The translations under genes and the position numbers were made by a program. From the NCBI RefSeq assembly GCF_003544895.1, contig NZ_CP032125.1, positions 2,432,001 to 2,496,000 of the forward strand: 64,000 nt of DNA, written 5' to 3'. This document shows positions 35,056 to 45,257 of this stretch, piece by piece. The notes beneath the pieces were generated by a model. That model saw nothing but the letters and a program-made list of their open reading frames with translations. It was not told the DNA's origin and did no database searches. Source of the stretch: Profundibacter amoris. GTDB lineage: Bacteria; Pseudomonadota; Alphaproteobacteria; Rhodobacterales; Rhodobacteraceae. The first letter of the stretch is position 1. Every line of letters begins with the position of its first letter.

Positions 35056-36336
35056 TCAGACTTCGCGCCACTTCGGGAACACCATCTGGTAGACCCAGTT
35101 GTTGGTCGAGGTCATGGTGCTGACGGGGTTGCCGGTCCAGCTGGCAGGCAAGCCACCGGTGATCGCGGCATTGCTGGCGTTCTCGTAAAGGAAAACCTGC
35201 GGGGCAACGACGCGGGGATAGGCGCTGGTGCCGCTGCTGTGCGGGTAGTATCGGGTCAGGCCGGGCGTCATCCAGCGGGCATAGCGCGCATAGGCTCCCG
35301 CACCACTTACCCCCATGGTGGTGACATACCAGCCTCTGGTCAGGGTTTGCGGGGTTGCCAGGTCGAAGATCTTGTGGCCCGCTACATCGGCCGGATTGGT
35401 CCCGAAATCCGCCACCCGATCCCCGATATCCCAGTCATCCCCGTTGGGCGCACCGAGCCGGTAGATACCGCAGCGGATCAGCGCGCCTGCAGTGGTCGAG
35501 GCGGTGCCCAGAGACACAAACCCGCCAAGCAGCTGAACGGGGCGATCGACAAAAACGGGCATGAAGTACATCTTGTCCTGCGACAGTGCCTGCGGGGATC
35601 CGGAACTGTAGCTCAGGGTGAACGGATCGACCGGCCCCCACCAGTCGGACCCGCCACCCTTGGTCAGGCCGCCGATGCTGCGGCGCTCGGGGTCGATGCC
35701 GTTGGGAAACTTGGCCGCGCCGGTATTACCGTCCGCCCGCAAGGTCTCGAAAAACGTGCTGCCGTCGGCACTGACCTTGAGGAAAAAATCGTCACTGCCC
35801 GCCGTGCCCATCTCGGCGCGCCCGGACCAGTTGGTCTGGAACAGCAGGCTGGCGGTGTCACCGGATGCGGCCTTGTTGATCTTGAGCTGGTGGCCGTTTC
35901 CGGCGTGATTGAGCAGGGTTGCGGCGGCGGAGACCGCCAGCTTGTTGGTGGCGTCCGATGAAGTGCCGATGCCGACGCCGGAGAGGTTTTGCAGGTTCGG
36001 CACGAAGGAAACCCAGGCGGACCCGTTCCAGACCAGCAATTCGCTGGCCGAAACATCCCACGCCATCCAGCCAACCTGCGGGATCAGGCGCAGCCATGCG
36101 CCGCCGGAAAACAGCGCGATGCTGTTGTCCCAGCCGGACCATGCGCCCGTGGCACCGCTGCCGATGATGTGGCGCTCCCCCTCGGCCGGTGTGCCGGGTG
36201 GAGTTGTTGCGCCAACTGCAACAACTGCCATTTGGGCCAGCGCGTCGAGCAGGCTCAGGGCCTCGTTGACGGTGATGTGCTTTTGCGCCTGCGCGGCGGC
36301 AAGATAGGGCAAGGACAGATTTGGTGTGTTGGTCAT
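35056..36336 (-). CDS. DUF2793 tail-fibre-like protein
   Basis: 426 residues. The N-terminal ~110 residues are the DUF2793 signature (NLSLPYLAAAQAQKHITVNE, then GWMAWDVSASELLVWNG); the C-terminal part is probably the receptor- or carbohydrate-binding region. In roseophages and GTA clusters this follows the host-specificity protein and is likely a distal tail component. It overlaps the preceding gene by four bases. Confidence 0.75.
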   Translation of the reverse strand: MTNTPNLSLPYLAAAQAQKHITVNEALSLLDALAQMAVVAVGATTPPGTPAEGERHIIGSGATGAWSGWDNSIALFSGGAWLRLIPQVGWMAWDVSASELLVWNGSAWVSFVPNLQNLSGVGIGTSSDATNKLAVSAAATLLNHAGNGHQLKINKAASGDTASLLFQTNWSGRAEMGTAGSDDFFLKVSADGSTFFETLRADGNTGAAKFPNGIDPERRSIGGLTKGGGSDWWGPVDPFTLSYSSGSPQALSQDKMYFMPVFVDRPVQLLGGFVSLGTASTTAGALIRCGIYRLGAPNGDDWDIGDRVADFGTNPADVAGHKIFDLATPQTLTRGWYVTTMGVSGAGAYARYARWMTPGLTRYYPHSSGTSAYPRVVAPQVFLYENASNAAITGGLPASWTGNPVSTMTSTNNWVYQMVFPKWREV

Positions 36337-39300
36337 AGGCTTTCCTTGACGGTGAGAATTTGGGCGAGTGGCACACCCCGACCGAGCGCGCCGATCTGGG
36401 TGATGCGGATAAAAAGACTGCTGACCGGCCCGCCGAAATCTGCGCTTTGCATGGCGGCGGTGTAGGTGAAGACCGGGGTGGCAATGGTCAAGGATCGCTT
36501 GACAGTTACGCCGTCCAAAAATTCCAGACCATAGGCCTCGGTGGCTTCCGACATCGGCACATCGGTCAGCACCCAGCTGTCTGCCGAGAGCGACCGGTCA
36601 CACCGCAGCCAGCGCAAGGTCAGATCGCCGTTTGCTTCCCGCCGCATCCGCACCTGCGCGGGTGCAAAAGGCATCAGCCCGCGCCCGTTCGGGGTGAATG
36701 TTTTGGCCTGCATGATCGCATTCGATGGGGCAGCGCTGGCCGGACCGATACGCCAGTTCCACGGCAGGCCGAGATCGGCCTCGGCAATGGAGAGCGGCTG
36801 GATGCCGGAGCCCAACATTACAACCCGCGCTCCGGTTGGTGCGGGGCTGCCCATGGCATCGCCAGTGCCGCGCTGGCCGCGTAGCAGGCGAGTCAGGCGA
36901 TAACGGCCCATGGCGACCAGTTCGGCATTGCCGAACTGGATGACTTCCCAAGTACCGGGCGCGCTTTCAACCGCCAGCGCATTGGCTCCGGCGAACAATT
37001 CCGTATCGGTAACGCTGGTCAGTGTGCCGGAGGAAACATCCAGCAGCAGCTCATTGCCATGATCGATCCGGTTGATCGGACCGGCAAGCAGATCCACAAC
37101 CAGCGCGCCGATCTGCGCGGCCTGAGCAATAGTGTCCAGCAGGGCAAAACCCGAGGTGTCCGCACTGCGCCATACGGCGGCCGTGCCATACCATGGTTTA
37201 GCGAATACGGCGGCATAAGGTCGATACGCCGGAACAGCATCGTCAAGCTGCGGCAGGTCCATCAGGGCAATTTCCGCCGGACCATAAACGGTGGCTCCGG
37301 GCAGGCTCGCCGGGCGATATTGCCCCGGTGGCAGGTCGTAAATGGCGGCGTCGGTGCGGGTTGCCTCAATGGAGCGTGCACCTGCATCGCCGATGCGGGT
37401 GATGCGATAGTCGATCAGGCGGCCATCATTATCCAGACTGACTACATCGCCGGGATCGAGCGACAAGCGTGACGGCGGCAGCTTGGCCGTCAATGTTTCG
37501 CGCCCGACCCAGGCTTCCATCAGGGCACGACGGCAACGCCGGTCGGCCTCTTCCAGCGACACCGCCAGCGGGAAGCTCTCCGAGGCCACGCGGGCGGCCT
37601 CCACCGTGACGCGGCGCGCCTCGACAGTGGCGGCATCATACTCCTCGTCGGGGCGCACCAACTGCCATTTGAGCGCTTGTGGCAGTTCGGTTTCCTGTCC
37701 GCGTGTCAGTTCCATGACATCGCCTTGCGCAGCCACCATATCGTCGGGTTTGATTGTGGCGGTGGCCCGCTGCCCGCGCGTCACAAACCGGATGATGCCA
37801 CCGCTTTCCACCGCATCAAACCCGAAATGCCGCGCCAGCGTCGAGATCGAGGCCCGCGGGCTTTCCAGAGCGGAAATTGCAAAGCCCGGAACCGTATCCG
37901 ACAATTCACTCACGTCGATTAGGCTGTCGTCCAGCCCCGCGCGGCGGCACAACTCGCGCACCAACGCGCCAAGCCCTACCGCCCCGAGCCGCCCGTTCAA
38001 CCAATGCCCGAGCCGCCAGTTGGGTGCATCGGCCCAGACATCCTCGCGGGCGGGGAAATCCGGATAAGGCCGCGCGTCCCATGTCCAGACAGCCGCCTCG
38101 CCCATGTCGATCATCGGCGCGGTGTACACGCTGCTGGTCGGATTGTTGGCCGCCTCACCCCAATAGCCCAGCATCGCTTCGATATAGCGCCGCTGGATGG
38201 CTTCGTCCTGCCAGCCCCGCGAAAAGTACGGCAAGGCGCTTTCGGTCGACTTCGGGTCATAGAATACATTCGGCTGGTTGGTGGCGCGATCGACCGCCGG
38301 GCAGCCGAGTTCGGTAAAGCGGATCGGCTTTGATTGCGGCACCCAGCTGGTGGGGGATGCGCTTTCCACCCCGCCTGGCCGGTCGTGATGGGGCAGCGTC
38401 CACCATGACCGGATGTCCTTGGGGCGAAATACCCATGGCTTGGCATAGGCCCCGTCGGTAATGGGCGTGCGGTTTTGGGCGCTGCGATCCGCATCCGAGG
38501 CATAATACCACTCAAACCCTTCGCCGCCCTCGATATTGCCGCGTAGATAGTCGAGATCACGAATTGAATTCCAGCCCGCCTGCGCATCGGCGTGTTCAAA
38601 GCCATCGCGCCAGTCGGACAGCGGCAGGTAATTGTCGATGCCGATGAAATCTATATCCGGATCGGCCCACAATGGATCGAGGTGATAGAACAAATCACCC
38701 GAGCCATCCGTCGGCTGGTGTCCAAAATATTCCGACCAGTCGGCGGCGTAGCTGATGGCGGTGCTGGGACCGAGAATACCGGCTACATCACCGGCCAGTT
38801 GCGTCAATGCAGATACGACCGGATAGGTGCTTGCCCCGTCCCGAATTGTGGTTAGCCCGCGCAATTCCGATCCGATCAGGAAAGTGTCCACCCCGCCAGC
38901 CGCTGCGCAGAGATGGGCGTAGTGCAGGATCATGCGGCGATAGCCCCAGTCGGTGCCGCCGGTCCAGGAGACGGCCTCGCCGCTGATGGCAAAATCGGAT
39001 TCCTGCGCATTGCCGAAGAATGCGGAAACCTGCGTGGCCGCAGTGGCTGTCTTGTCCGCGGTTCCCGCATAGCCCGCCGCCGGAGAACAGGTGATCCGGC
39101 CGCGCCATGGGTAAGAGGGTTGGCCAGTTGTGGCCGCGTTGTCCGAATACGGATCGGGCAGCGTATTGCCTGCCGGAATGTCCATCAGCAGGAACGGATA
39201 AAACGTGACCCGCAACCCGCGCGCTTTGATTTCCTGAATGGCCTGCACGACGGCAAAATCCGCTGGCGTGCCGCCATAGGCCGTGCGGCCTTTGGTATCG

Positions 39301-40280
39301 AGGCTGATCACATGGGCACCGGCACGTGTCACGCCATTTAGCGCCCAGATCTTTGGCGTGGTCACTTTGGTGGTGTTCTCGACTCCGGGCATGATCTGGC
39401 AGTTCCCGGCGCGCAGATCGGTGCCGAACCATGAAACCACAAGCGAGATGCTCTCGATATTCGGCGCGGCGGCCTGCAACTGGTCGAGCGCCGCGATGAT
39501 ATCGGGCACGGCATTGGTTGTGTGAACGTTTTCCGATGAGGTACTGCCGCCGGTTCCGCGAGACACCGGTTCCGTGGCATAGACAAATTCGCCAGTGCCC
39601 GGGATCAGGGTGACGGCGCGGATCATGCCTTCGGCGGTGTCGGGTTCAACAACGGGGTGGAAGACCTCAAAAGACAGCTGCGGGATGCGATTGCCGAATT
39701 GCTCCAGCGGCAATTCCTCGAACATCACATAGGCGGTGCCGCGATAGGCGGGGGCATTTCCCGTACCCATTTTTGTCTCGATGAACGGGTCCGGTTGCTG
39801 GGTCTCGTCGCCGGTGTAAATCCGCCACGTGACGCCGGAGAGATCGAGCGGTTTGCCATCGGCCCAGATGCGCCCGATCCCGGTGATGGGTCCCTCGCAC
39901 AGGGCTACCGCGAAAGACGCGGAATAAAGATAGGCCGTGGTGGTCACCTTCGGCCCGCCGCCCTTGCCGCCACCTTGGGTGGTCGTGTTCACCGTTTCGG
40001 TAAAATCCGTGGCCCAGATGATATTACCGCCGATGCGCATGCGGCCATAAATGCGCGGGATCACTGCCCCTTCGGTCGAGGTGGTGAGGGTCAGGTTTTC
40101 CAGCCGTTGGCCCTCGATCCGCTGCCCGGGGGCGAGTGACGACACAATCCAGCTGTCGATCATTGAGCCGGCAAACGAGCCGATCGCGCCGCCGATGGTG
40201 GCGGCGGACACGCCAAGGATGGCCCCGCCGATACTGCCGCCAATCGCGGCACCGGCCGAGGCCAGAAGAATGGATGCCAT
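36333..40280 (-). CDS. GTA-type host specificity/tail tip protein (TIM-barrel, phage tail 3)
   Basis: 1,315 residues. The N-terminal ~100 residues are hydrophobic/Gly-rich (GGSIGGAILGVSAATIGGAI), as in GTA gp15. The middle holds a glycoside-hydrolase-like TIM barrel (DFIGIDNYLPLSDWRDGFEH, GWNSIRDLDYLRGNI, EGFEWYYAS, then IRFTELGCPAVDR). The C-terminal part is the phage-tail hub. It corresponds to the lambda J/GTA orfg15 role: tail tip, host recognition and possibly cell-wall digestion. It is four bases from the NlpC gene and overlaps DUF2793 by four. Confidence 0.85.
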   Translation of the reverse strand: MASILLASAGAAIGGSIGGAILGVSAATIGGAIGSFAGSMIDSWIVSSLAPGQRIEGQRLENLTLTTSTEGAVIPRIYGRMRIGGNIIWATDFTETVNTTTQGGGKGGGPKVTTTAYLYSASFAVALCEGPITGIGRIWADGKPLDLSGVTWRIYTGDETQQPDPFIETKMGTGNAPAYRGTAYVMFEELPLEQFGNRIPQLSFEVFHPVVEPDTAEGMIRAVTLIPGTGEFVYATEPVSRGTGGSTSSENVHTTNAVPDIIAALDQLQAAAPNIESISLVVSWFGTDLRAGNCQIMPGVENTTKVTTPKIWALNGVTRAGAHVISLDTKGRTAYGGTPADFAVVQAIQEIKARGLRVTFYPFLLMDIPAGNTLPDPYSDNAATTGQPSYPWRGRITCSPAAGYAGTADKTATAATQVSAFFGNAQESDFAISGEAVSWTGGTDWGYRRMILHYAHLCAAAGGVDTFLIGSELRGLTTIRDGASTYPVVSALTQLAGDVAGILGPSTAISYAADWSEYFGHQPTDGSGDLFYHLDPLWADPDIDFIGIDNYLPLSDWRDGFEHADAQAGWNSIRDLDYLRGNIEGGEGFEWYYASDADRSAQNRTPITDGAYAKPWVFRPKDIRSWWTLPHHDRPGGVESASPTSWVPQSKPIRFTELGCPAVDRATNQPNVFYDPKSTESALPYFSRGWQDEAIQRRYIEAMLGYWGEAANNPTSSVYTAPMIDMGEAAVWTWDARPYPDFPAREDVWADAPNWRLGHWLNGRLGAVGLGALVRELCRRAGLDDSLIDVSELSDTVPGFAISALESPRASISTLARHFGFDAVESGGIIRFVTRGQRATATIKPDDMVAAQGDVMELTRGQETELPQALKWQLVRPDEEYDAATVEARRVTVEAARVASESFPLAVSLEEADRRCRRALMEAWVGRETLTAKLPPSRLSLDPGDVVSLDNDGRLIDYRITRIGDAGARSIEATRTDAAIYDLPPGQYRPASLPGATVYGPAEIALMDLPQLDDAVPAYRPYAAVFAKPWYGTAAVWRSADTSGFALLDTIAQAAQIGALVVDLLAGPINRIDHGNELLLDVSSGTLTSVTDTELFAGANALAVESAPGTWEVIQFGNAELVAMGRYRLTRLLRGQRGTGDAMGSPAPTGARVVMLGSGIQPLSIAEADLGLPWNWRIGPASAAPSNAIMQAKTFTPNGRGLMPFAPAQVRMRREANGDLTLRWLRCDRSLSADSWVLTDVPMSEATEAYGLEFLDGVTVKRSLTIATPVFTYTAAMQSADFGGPVSSLFIRITQIGALGRGVPLAQILTVKESL

Positions 40281-40283
40281 GAT

Positions 40284-40727
40284 TTACCTCACAGGAAAAC
40301 GAAAAGCGAAGGCGATCCGGCGCTGCCAGGCAGGCGTCAGATGTTCCTCGATTACGCCCGTGCGCTCATAGGCGTGGATGAAATGCCCACCTCCGGACAG
40401 AATTCCCACATGCTTGGCAATCGCGCCCGCGCGCATGCGAAACAGGATGATGTCACCGGCGCGGGCCTCTGCAACGTCCAGCTCCTGCATTGCCGCCCGT
40501 GCGGCCTCGGCCAACACCTCGACTGGCCCTGCTTCACCCCAGTCGCGGGAATAAGGTGGCATGGGCATTGGTTCGGGACCCACCACATCCCGCCAGACAC
40601 CGCGCAACAGGCCGAGGCAGTCGCAGCCCACACCGCGCACAGAGGCCTGATCGTGATACGGCGTGCCGATCCAGCGGCGGGCGGATTTGACGATGCGCGT
40701 CGGGGCTGTGTTTCGCGCGCCTGTCAT
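40284..40727 (-). CDS. NlpC/P60 tail peptidase (GTA gp14-like)
   Basis: 147 residues from ATG 40727, overlapping the DUF2163 stop by four bases. NlpC/P60 landmarks: Cys in GVGCDCLGLLRGVW, His in AGAIAKHVGILSGG, and a following HAYERTGV. A tail-associated cell-wall peptidase that opens peptidoglycan during DNA entry. Translation upstream of this ATG is open but is a shadow of the neighbouring gene. Confidence 0.85.
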   Translation of the reverse strand: MTGARNTAPTRIVKSARRWIGTPYHDQASVRGVGCDCLGLLRGVWRDVVGPEPMPMPPYSRDWGEAGPVEVLAEAARAAMQELDVAEARAGDIILFRMRAGAIAKHVGILSGGGHFIHAYERTGVIEEHLTPAWQRRIAFAFRFPVR

Positions 40728-41611
40728 AATACCGATCCCGAATTTGCATCGCCCTTGGCGGCATAGCGGATAATGGTGTCCTGCCCCGGGATATGCGGGA
40801 AGCCTCGGAAATTGACGGCGTTGGCGAACCTGGCCTGACAGGTCTCGAACCGCTTGTCGCACCCGGCGAAGATGTCGAAGGTGTGTCCGACTTCGATACC
40901 CCGCACAGGGGCCTCAAGCAGGGTGATGATTATGTCCGCGCCGGTGAGCGCGTGACTCAACACCTCGGCCCTGCGTCCGGTATTGGCACCCGTCAGCCAG
41001 TGCAGCGTGCCGAGCGCGAACCATTCATTCGAAAAGCCCGAGAGACCCGATACCGCAAAGCCGCGATCGCCCGACAGTGAAACCACAGTGCCCGATGCTT
41101 TGAAAGCGGGCGCATTCAGATCGACGCCGCAGCGGGCATCCCCCAAGGCGGCATCGCAACTCGCCTGAAACGTCCGCCCGATGGTTTGCCCCAACACATG
41201 GGCGAGACTGCGCATCTCGGCCACGAAATGCAGCCGACCCCGCCGGACCTGGCCGATGGCCCCGCGCCGCAGCAGGGCACGGCTGGCGGTGTCGGCCCAG
41301 TTTACCCGCCAGATCTCCACCGTTGCGTTGTCCCAGCGGCCATCAAGAATATCGGTCTCTGTGATGGTGGCGGAGGTCAGCACGCCTTCGGCTTCCTGCG
41401 CATCGACCGACAGATCGGAACCGGAACGGATTTCCGAGGCGGTAAAACCGGACTCGGGCTCGAATGTTGTGCCGTCAAACGTCAGAGGGCGATCGTGATC
41501 GGTGAAGCCGAACACCGCCCCGTCGTTGCGGGTCAGCCGCCAGCACCAGGCGAGCGTGGTGGTGCCGGAATCGAGATGGGTTTGCAGGGATTGTGGGAAT
41601 TGCTTTGCCAT
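40724..41611 (-). CDS. DUF2163 tail protein (GTA gp13-like)
   Basis: 295 residues. DUF2163 features: TTTLAWCWRLTRNDGAVFGF and TDHDRPLTFDG near the N-terminus, ADTASRALLRRGAIGQVRRG, and near the C-terminus CDKRFETCQARFANAVNFRG followed by FPHIPGQD. It forms part of the GTA-style distal tail with DUF2460. It should directly follow DUF2460, but here an antisense toxin-antitoxin pair is inserted between them. Confidence 0.85.
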   Translation of the reverse strand: MAKQFPQSLQTHLDSGTTTLAWCWRLTRNDGAVFGFTDHDRPLTFDGTTFEPESGFTASEIRSGSDLSVDAQEAEGVLTSATITETDILDGRWDNATVEIWRVNWADTASRALLRRGAIGQVRRGRLHFVAEMRSLAHVLGQTIGRTFQASCDAALGDARCGVDLNAPAFKASGTVVSLSGDRGFAVSGLSGFSNEWFALGTLHWLTGANTGRRAEVLSHALTGADIIITLLEAPVRGIEVGHTFDIFAGCDKRFETCQARFANAVNFRGFPHIPGQDTIIRYAAKGDANSGSVL

Positions 41612-41679
41612 TACGTCGCCTCTTGATTTGTGTATCTATCGTCTTTACATTGCAAGCATCACCTATTCCGGAGAAACCA

Positions 41680-41973
41680 ATGCCCGTATCCCACGCTGCC
41701 ACCCCCGCCGCGCACAAATCGCTGATCAACCTGCGCGTCACCCGACGTGACCGGGATCTTATCGATCGCGCGGCGGACGCTTTGGGCAAGAACCGCACCG
41801 AATTCATGCTCGAGGCCACACGGCGCGCGGCAGAAGACGCCTTGCTTGACCGCAGCCTGTTCCGGCTGGACCCCGAGCGGTTTGATGCTTTCCAGGCCGC
41901 GCTTGATGCGCCCGCGAGCCCCTCGAAAACCTTGCGTAAACTTATGGCAACCAAGGCTCCGTGGGAGGAATGA
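41680..41973 (+). CDS. DUF1778 antitoxin (TacA-like)
   Basis: 97 residues from ATG 41680 (CCGGAGAAACC upstream). Ribbon-helix-helix motif SLINLRVTRRDRDLIDRAAD, followed by LGKNRTEFMLEATRRAAEDA, typical of DUF1778 antitoxins. The stop overlaps the toxin start (ATGA). It lies on the strand opposite the surrounding phage tail genes, so it has its own promoter in the 68-base gap. Confidence 0.88.
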   Translation: MPVSHAATPAAHKSLINLRVTRRDRDLIDRAADALGKNRTEFMLEATRRAAEDALLDRSLFRLDPERFDAFQAALDAPASPSKTLRKLMATKAPWEE

Positions 41974-42485
41974 GTGCGCCAAAATCTCCCCTGCGGGCAC
42001 CGGAACTTCTCGACGACACTCATGAACTTGATGGGTTCGACTGCGGCGCGCCAAGCCTTGACCAGTGGCTGAAACGCCGTGCAAGGGGCAATCAGGCATC
42101 GGGGGCTTCGCGGATCTATGTTGTTTGTCGTAGTAACACCGTTGTCGGCTATTACGCTTTGGCTGCGGGTGCGGTCGAACGGGATGAGGCTCCGAGCAAG
42201 GTCCGGCGTAATATGCCGTCCCGCGTTCCCGTCATCATCCTCGGTCGTTTGGCCGTGGACAATCGTGAACAGGGCAACGGGATCGGTGCGGCGCTGCTGC
42301 GGGATGCGTTGCTGCGCGTTCTGAATGCATCGCAGGAAATCGGGGCGGCGGCGGTTCTGGTGCATGCGCTAAATGACCGAGCCAAGGCGTTCTATCTGGA
42401 GCACGGGTTTATCGAGAGTCCGATAGAGCCGCTGGTTCTGATGCTGCGCATCAAGGATATCGCTGCTGCACTTGGCGAGGGTTAA
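41970..42485 (+). CDS. GNAT acetyltransferase toxin (TacT-like)
   Basis: 171 residues from the ATG overlapping the antitoxin stop. GNAT features: FDCGAPSLDQWLKRRA, acetyl-CoA loop NREQGNGIGAALLRDALLR, and HALNDRAKAFYLEHGFIESP. TacT-type toxins acetylate aminoacyl-tRNA to halt translation. With DUF1778 upstream this is a complete module. It is transcribed against the phage late operon. Confidence 0.88.
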   Translation: MSAPKSPLRAPELLDDTHELDGFDCGAPSLDQWLKRRARGNQASGASRIYVVCRSNTVVGYYALAAGAVERDEAPSKVRRNMPSRVPVIILGRLAVDNREQGNGIGAALLRDALLRVLNASQEIGAAAVLVHALNDRAKAFYLEHGFIESPIEPLVLMLRIKDIAAALGEG

Positions 42486-42496
42486 GGCGGGAGCCA

Positions 42497-43123
42497 CTAC
42501 CGCCTCACCTCGATCAGCGGAATGGATGTGATGGACCCGAGGCGCTCCAGGTCATGGGTGACGTCGAGCTGGTCGGTGTCGAAACGCACCGGCACATCGA
42601 ATTCGAAACCGGCGGTTATGGCGGTTCCCGTGGCCGGAGCGGTGGTAAAGGTGATCTGACCCGTGGTGGTATCCACGGACCAACCCGAGGCTTGCGCGAT
42701 CCCGTCCAGCGCCACCGAGACCGTACCGGCCACCGGTTTTGTGATCGTGCGGGTCCATGCTTGCGCGCCCGATGAATAGGCTTTCACCAATTGGAACATG
42801 GTGGTGGTGCCGTCTCCCGTGCCGATCGTCTGATCTGTTGCGGCAGGCGCACCCGACGGCAGGCAGGATTTATAATCACCCCAATCCTTCCAGCGAAACC
42901 CGTAGAGCTGCCCGTTGCGCGCCTCGAAGAACGCCACCACGGCAGCCAGATCGTCAGCGCGGCGGATGCCATAGGCGGCATCATATCGGCGGCGCGAGTT
43001 GGTCCAGCTGGCGTTGCGCTCCTCGTCGCCCGAGGCCAGCTCGACAATCTGGGTGCGCCGCTCGGGGCCGCCACGCGCACCACGGCTGATATTGTCGGGA
43101 AAGCGAACCTCGTGAAACGCCAT
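42497..43123 (-). CDS. DUF2460 tail protein (GTA gp12-like)
   Basis: 208 residues. Opens MAFHEVRFPDNISRGARGGP with ERRTQIVELASGDEERN, the DUF2460 signature, and contains FEARNGQLYGFRWKDWGDYK. A distal tail component in GTAs and lambdoid roseophages. It directly follows the tape-measure gene. Confidence 0.88.
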   Translation of the reverse strand: MAFHEVRFPDNISRGARGGPERRTQIVELASGDEERNASWTNSRRRYDAAYGIRRADDLAAVVAFFEARNGQLYGFRWKDWGDYKSCLPSGAPAATDQTIGTGDGTTTMFQLVKAYSSGAQAWTRTITKPVAGTVSVALDGIAQASGWSVDTTTGQITFTTAPATGTAITAGFEFDVPVRFDTDQLDVTHDLERLGSITSIPLIEVRR

Positions 43124-45256
43124 CTACATGCCCCTCCGGCCCATGGCGACAGCACGGGCAATGTCGGCCGAGACCTGGGTGCGCGATTGCCGGAAGCTCT
43201 CGGCATCGCGGGTCTGGATGTTGATGGTGATGTTTTGGGAACTGGCAGTGTCGTATTGCGCGGCCTCGCGCCGGTTCAGCACCCGCTCGCCTTTTTGCAG
43301 AATGGCGGGTACCTCGTCTGGCCGCAGCCCTGCCCAGCCACCACCATGCATGCGGGGCGCGCTTGCAAAAGCCATGGCAGGAACCATGCGCTGTGGCGCG
43401 ACCCCGCCAACCATACCGCCCGCGTGTAACACCGGCGCAAAGATGCCGCCAAGACTTCCAAGGGCACCCGACAGGGCATTGGCGAGCGGCCCCAGAATGA
43501 ATTTGCGGGCCGATAGCTTGGCCATATCAGCCAGCAAAGAGGCCACCAGTGACCGGAAATCCAGCTTGCCGGTTTTGACAAATTCCCCAATGGCGTTTTC
43601 CGCGCTGGTGAAAGCGCTGACCAGCGCGTCACCAATCCCCTTGCCAACATTCGCCGCCTTGGCAGCGTAATCCTTGAGGGAACCTGCCGCCAATTCCCAT
43701 GCGGTTTTGGCAACCTCGGCCGCAGCACGCGCGGCCCCACCCGCACCGGTGACCGCTCGGGACAGAACCTCGGCAGCGGTCGTCGTGCCCGCAAGGACGC
43801 TCTCGCCATCCTCGGCGCTCGATGTCATCGCATCGCGCAGGGCCTGCATGGAGGTGAGCGGTGCGGTTTCGGCTTGGGCCATTTCGCGGGAGGAGGTCAC
43901 CAGCCCGTCGGCGGCATTCCTCGCTTCTTCGGCGGTGGCGGCCATCTCGTAATAGGCGGATCCAGCCATGATCGCGGCGTTTCCTAATGCCAGCATGGCG
44001 CTGTCCATGCCCGGGATATTGGCAATCCCGCGCGTCATGGCATGCAAAAAGTCCGTCCATGTCTTCTGGATGTTGGCCAGCATTGTCAGCCATCCGGCCT
44101 TGATCCGCGCCCAGACCGACGAGAGCGCCGCGCCGAGGGATTTGCCGCCGAGCTTGATGCGATCCCAGACCTCGATGGCGACATCCTTCAGCAACCGCAT
44201 GGCCTCGCCAAAGCCGCCTGCGCCTTTGACCAGACGCCCGAACCAGTAGATCAGTTCTCCCGCACCAATGATCAACGCCCCGATGCCGGTGCGGATCAGG
44301 GCACCACGCAGGGCGACCAGCGAAATCGACACGCCGTTGATCCCCAATGCCGCGCTGGCCAGTGCAATCACCAACTTGCCACCCAGCACGGCGGCGAAGG
44401 TGGCGGCAATGGTGGCGATCTCGCCGATATGGTTGAACAGGCCCTTGATGGCGCGCCCGAGCGGGCCGGTGACCTTACCGATCGCCGCCATGGCATTGGC
44501 CATTGCCTCAAGCGCTGGTGCCGCCGCCACCGCCAGCTGGTTGGCAATCCCGCGCCACAGCAATCCCATGCGCGAGAGGGCATCATTGGTGCGCTGGATT
44601 TGTGCAGCATCGCTTTCAGATACCGCGACGCCAAAATCCTGCACATCCTGTGTTGCCTGACGCAAGGTGGCGCTGTCGATACGGGTAAAGATCAGACCGG
44701 CACGCGAGCCAAATATCTGTGAGGCTACAGCCGCTTGTTGGGCCGTGGGGATGAACTTTGCAATTGCATCCTGAATGGCAGTCATTTTTTCATTGATCGG
44801 CAGCTTGGCGAGATCGGCGGCGGAAAGGTGCAACGCATCCAATGCTTTCACCGCCGGACCGGTCCCCTGCGCCGCCTGGCTCAGGCTCTTGGTCATCATG
44901 ATCGTGGCTTGTTCAACCTCGCCCTGCGAGACTCCGGCCAGATCGGCCGCGCGCGCCAGCACCTGCATGCTCGCCGTCGTGGTGCGCAGGGATGCCGCCA
45001 GTTTGGCCTGCTCGTCGATGGTCTGCAGGCTGGAGCGCACCATGGCAATGCCGGCCGCCACCGCAGCCGCCGCCATGATACCGGCCGCAATCTTTGCGCG
45101 GCGGGCAAAGCGGGCGAGACGGGCATTGGCAATCTCCATCTCGCGCGAGGCCTTGCCGAAACCCTTTTTGCCAGCGTCACCTATGCCCTCGAATTCGGCC
45201 TTGACCTGCTTGCCACCCACGGCCGCGAGGCGGACGGATACCCTTTTCTCGGCCAT
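43124..45256 (-). CDS. Tail tape-measure protein
   Basis: 710 residues. A helical N-terminus with FGKASREMEIANARLARFA, then a hydrophobic central part (KLVIALASAALGINGVSISL) with several membrane-like segments, and a C-terminal prophage-tail-length domain (LVASLLADMAKLSARKFI). It sets tail length and takes part in DNA ejection. It lies after the frameshifted chaperone genes, as in lambda (G/GT then H). Confidence 0.88.
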   Translation of the reverse strand: MAEKRVSVRLAAVGGKQVKAEFEGIGDAGKKGFGKASREMEIANARLARFARRAKIAAGIMAAAAVAAGIAMVRSSLQTIDEQAKLAASLRTTTASMQVLARAADLAGVSQGEVEQATIMMTKSLSQAAQGTGPAVKALDALHLSAADLAKLPINEKMTAIQDAIAKFIPTAQQAAVASQIFGSRAGLIFTRIDSATLRQATQDVQDFGVAVSESDAAQIQRTNDALSRMGLLWRGIANQLAVAAAPALEAMANAMAAIGKVTGPLGRAIKGLFNHIGEIATIAATFAAVLGGKLVIALASAALGINGVSISLVALRGALIRTGIGALIIGAGELIYWFGRLVKGAGGFGEAMRLLKDVAIEVWDRIKLGGKSLGAALSSVWARIKAGWLTMLANIQKTWTDFLHAMTRGIANIPGMDSAMLALGNAAIMAGSAYYEMAATAEEARNAADGLVTSSREMAQAETAPLTSMQALRDAMTSSAEDGESVLAGTTTAAEVLSRAVTGAGGAARAAAEVAKTAWELAAGSLKDYAAKAANVGKGIGDALVSAFTSAENAIGEFVKTGKLDFRSLVASLLADMAKLSARKFILGPLANALSGALGSLGGIFAPVLHAGGMVGGVAPQRMVPAMAFASAPRMHGGGWAGLRPDEVPAILQKGERVLNRREAAQYDTASSQNITINIQTRDAESFRQSRTQVSADIARAVAMGRRGM

Positions 45257-45257
45257 C

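Noticed and set aside
41475-42365. 296-codon minus-strand frame across the TacAT-like genes
   Set aside because: It is antisense to a complete antitoxin-toxin pair with clear RHH and GNAT motifs and has low-complexity Arg/Ser content.
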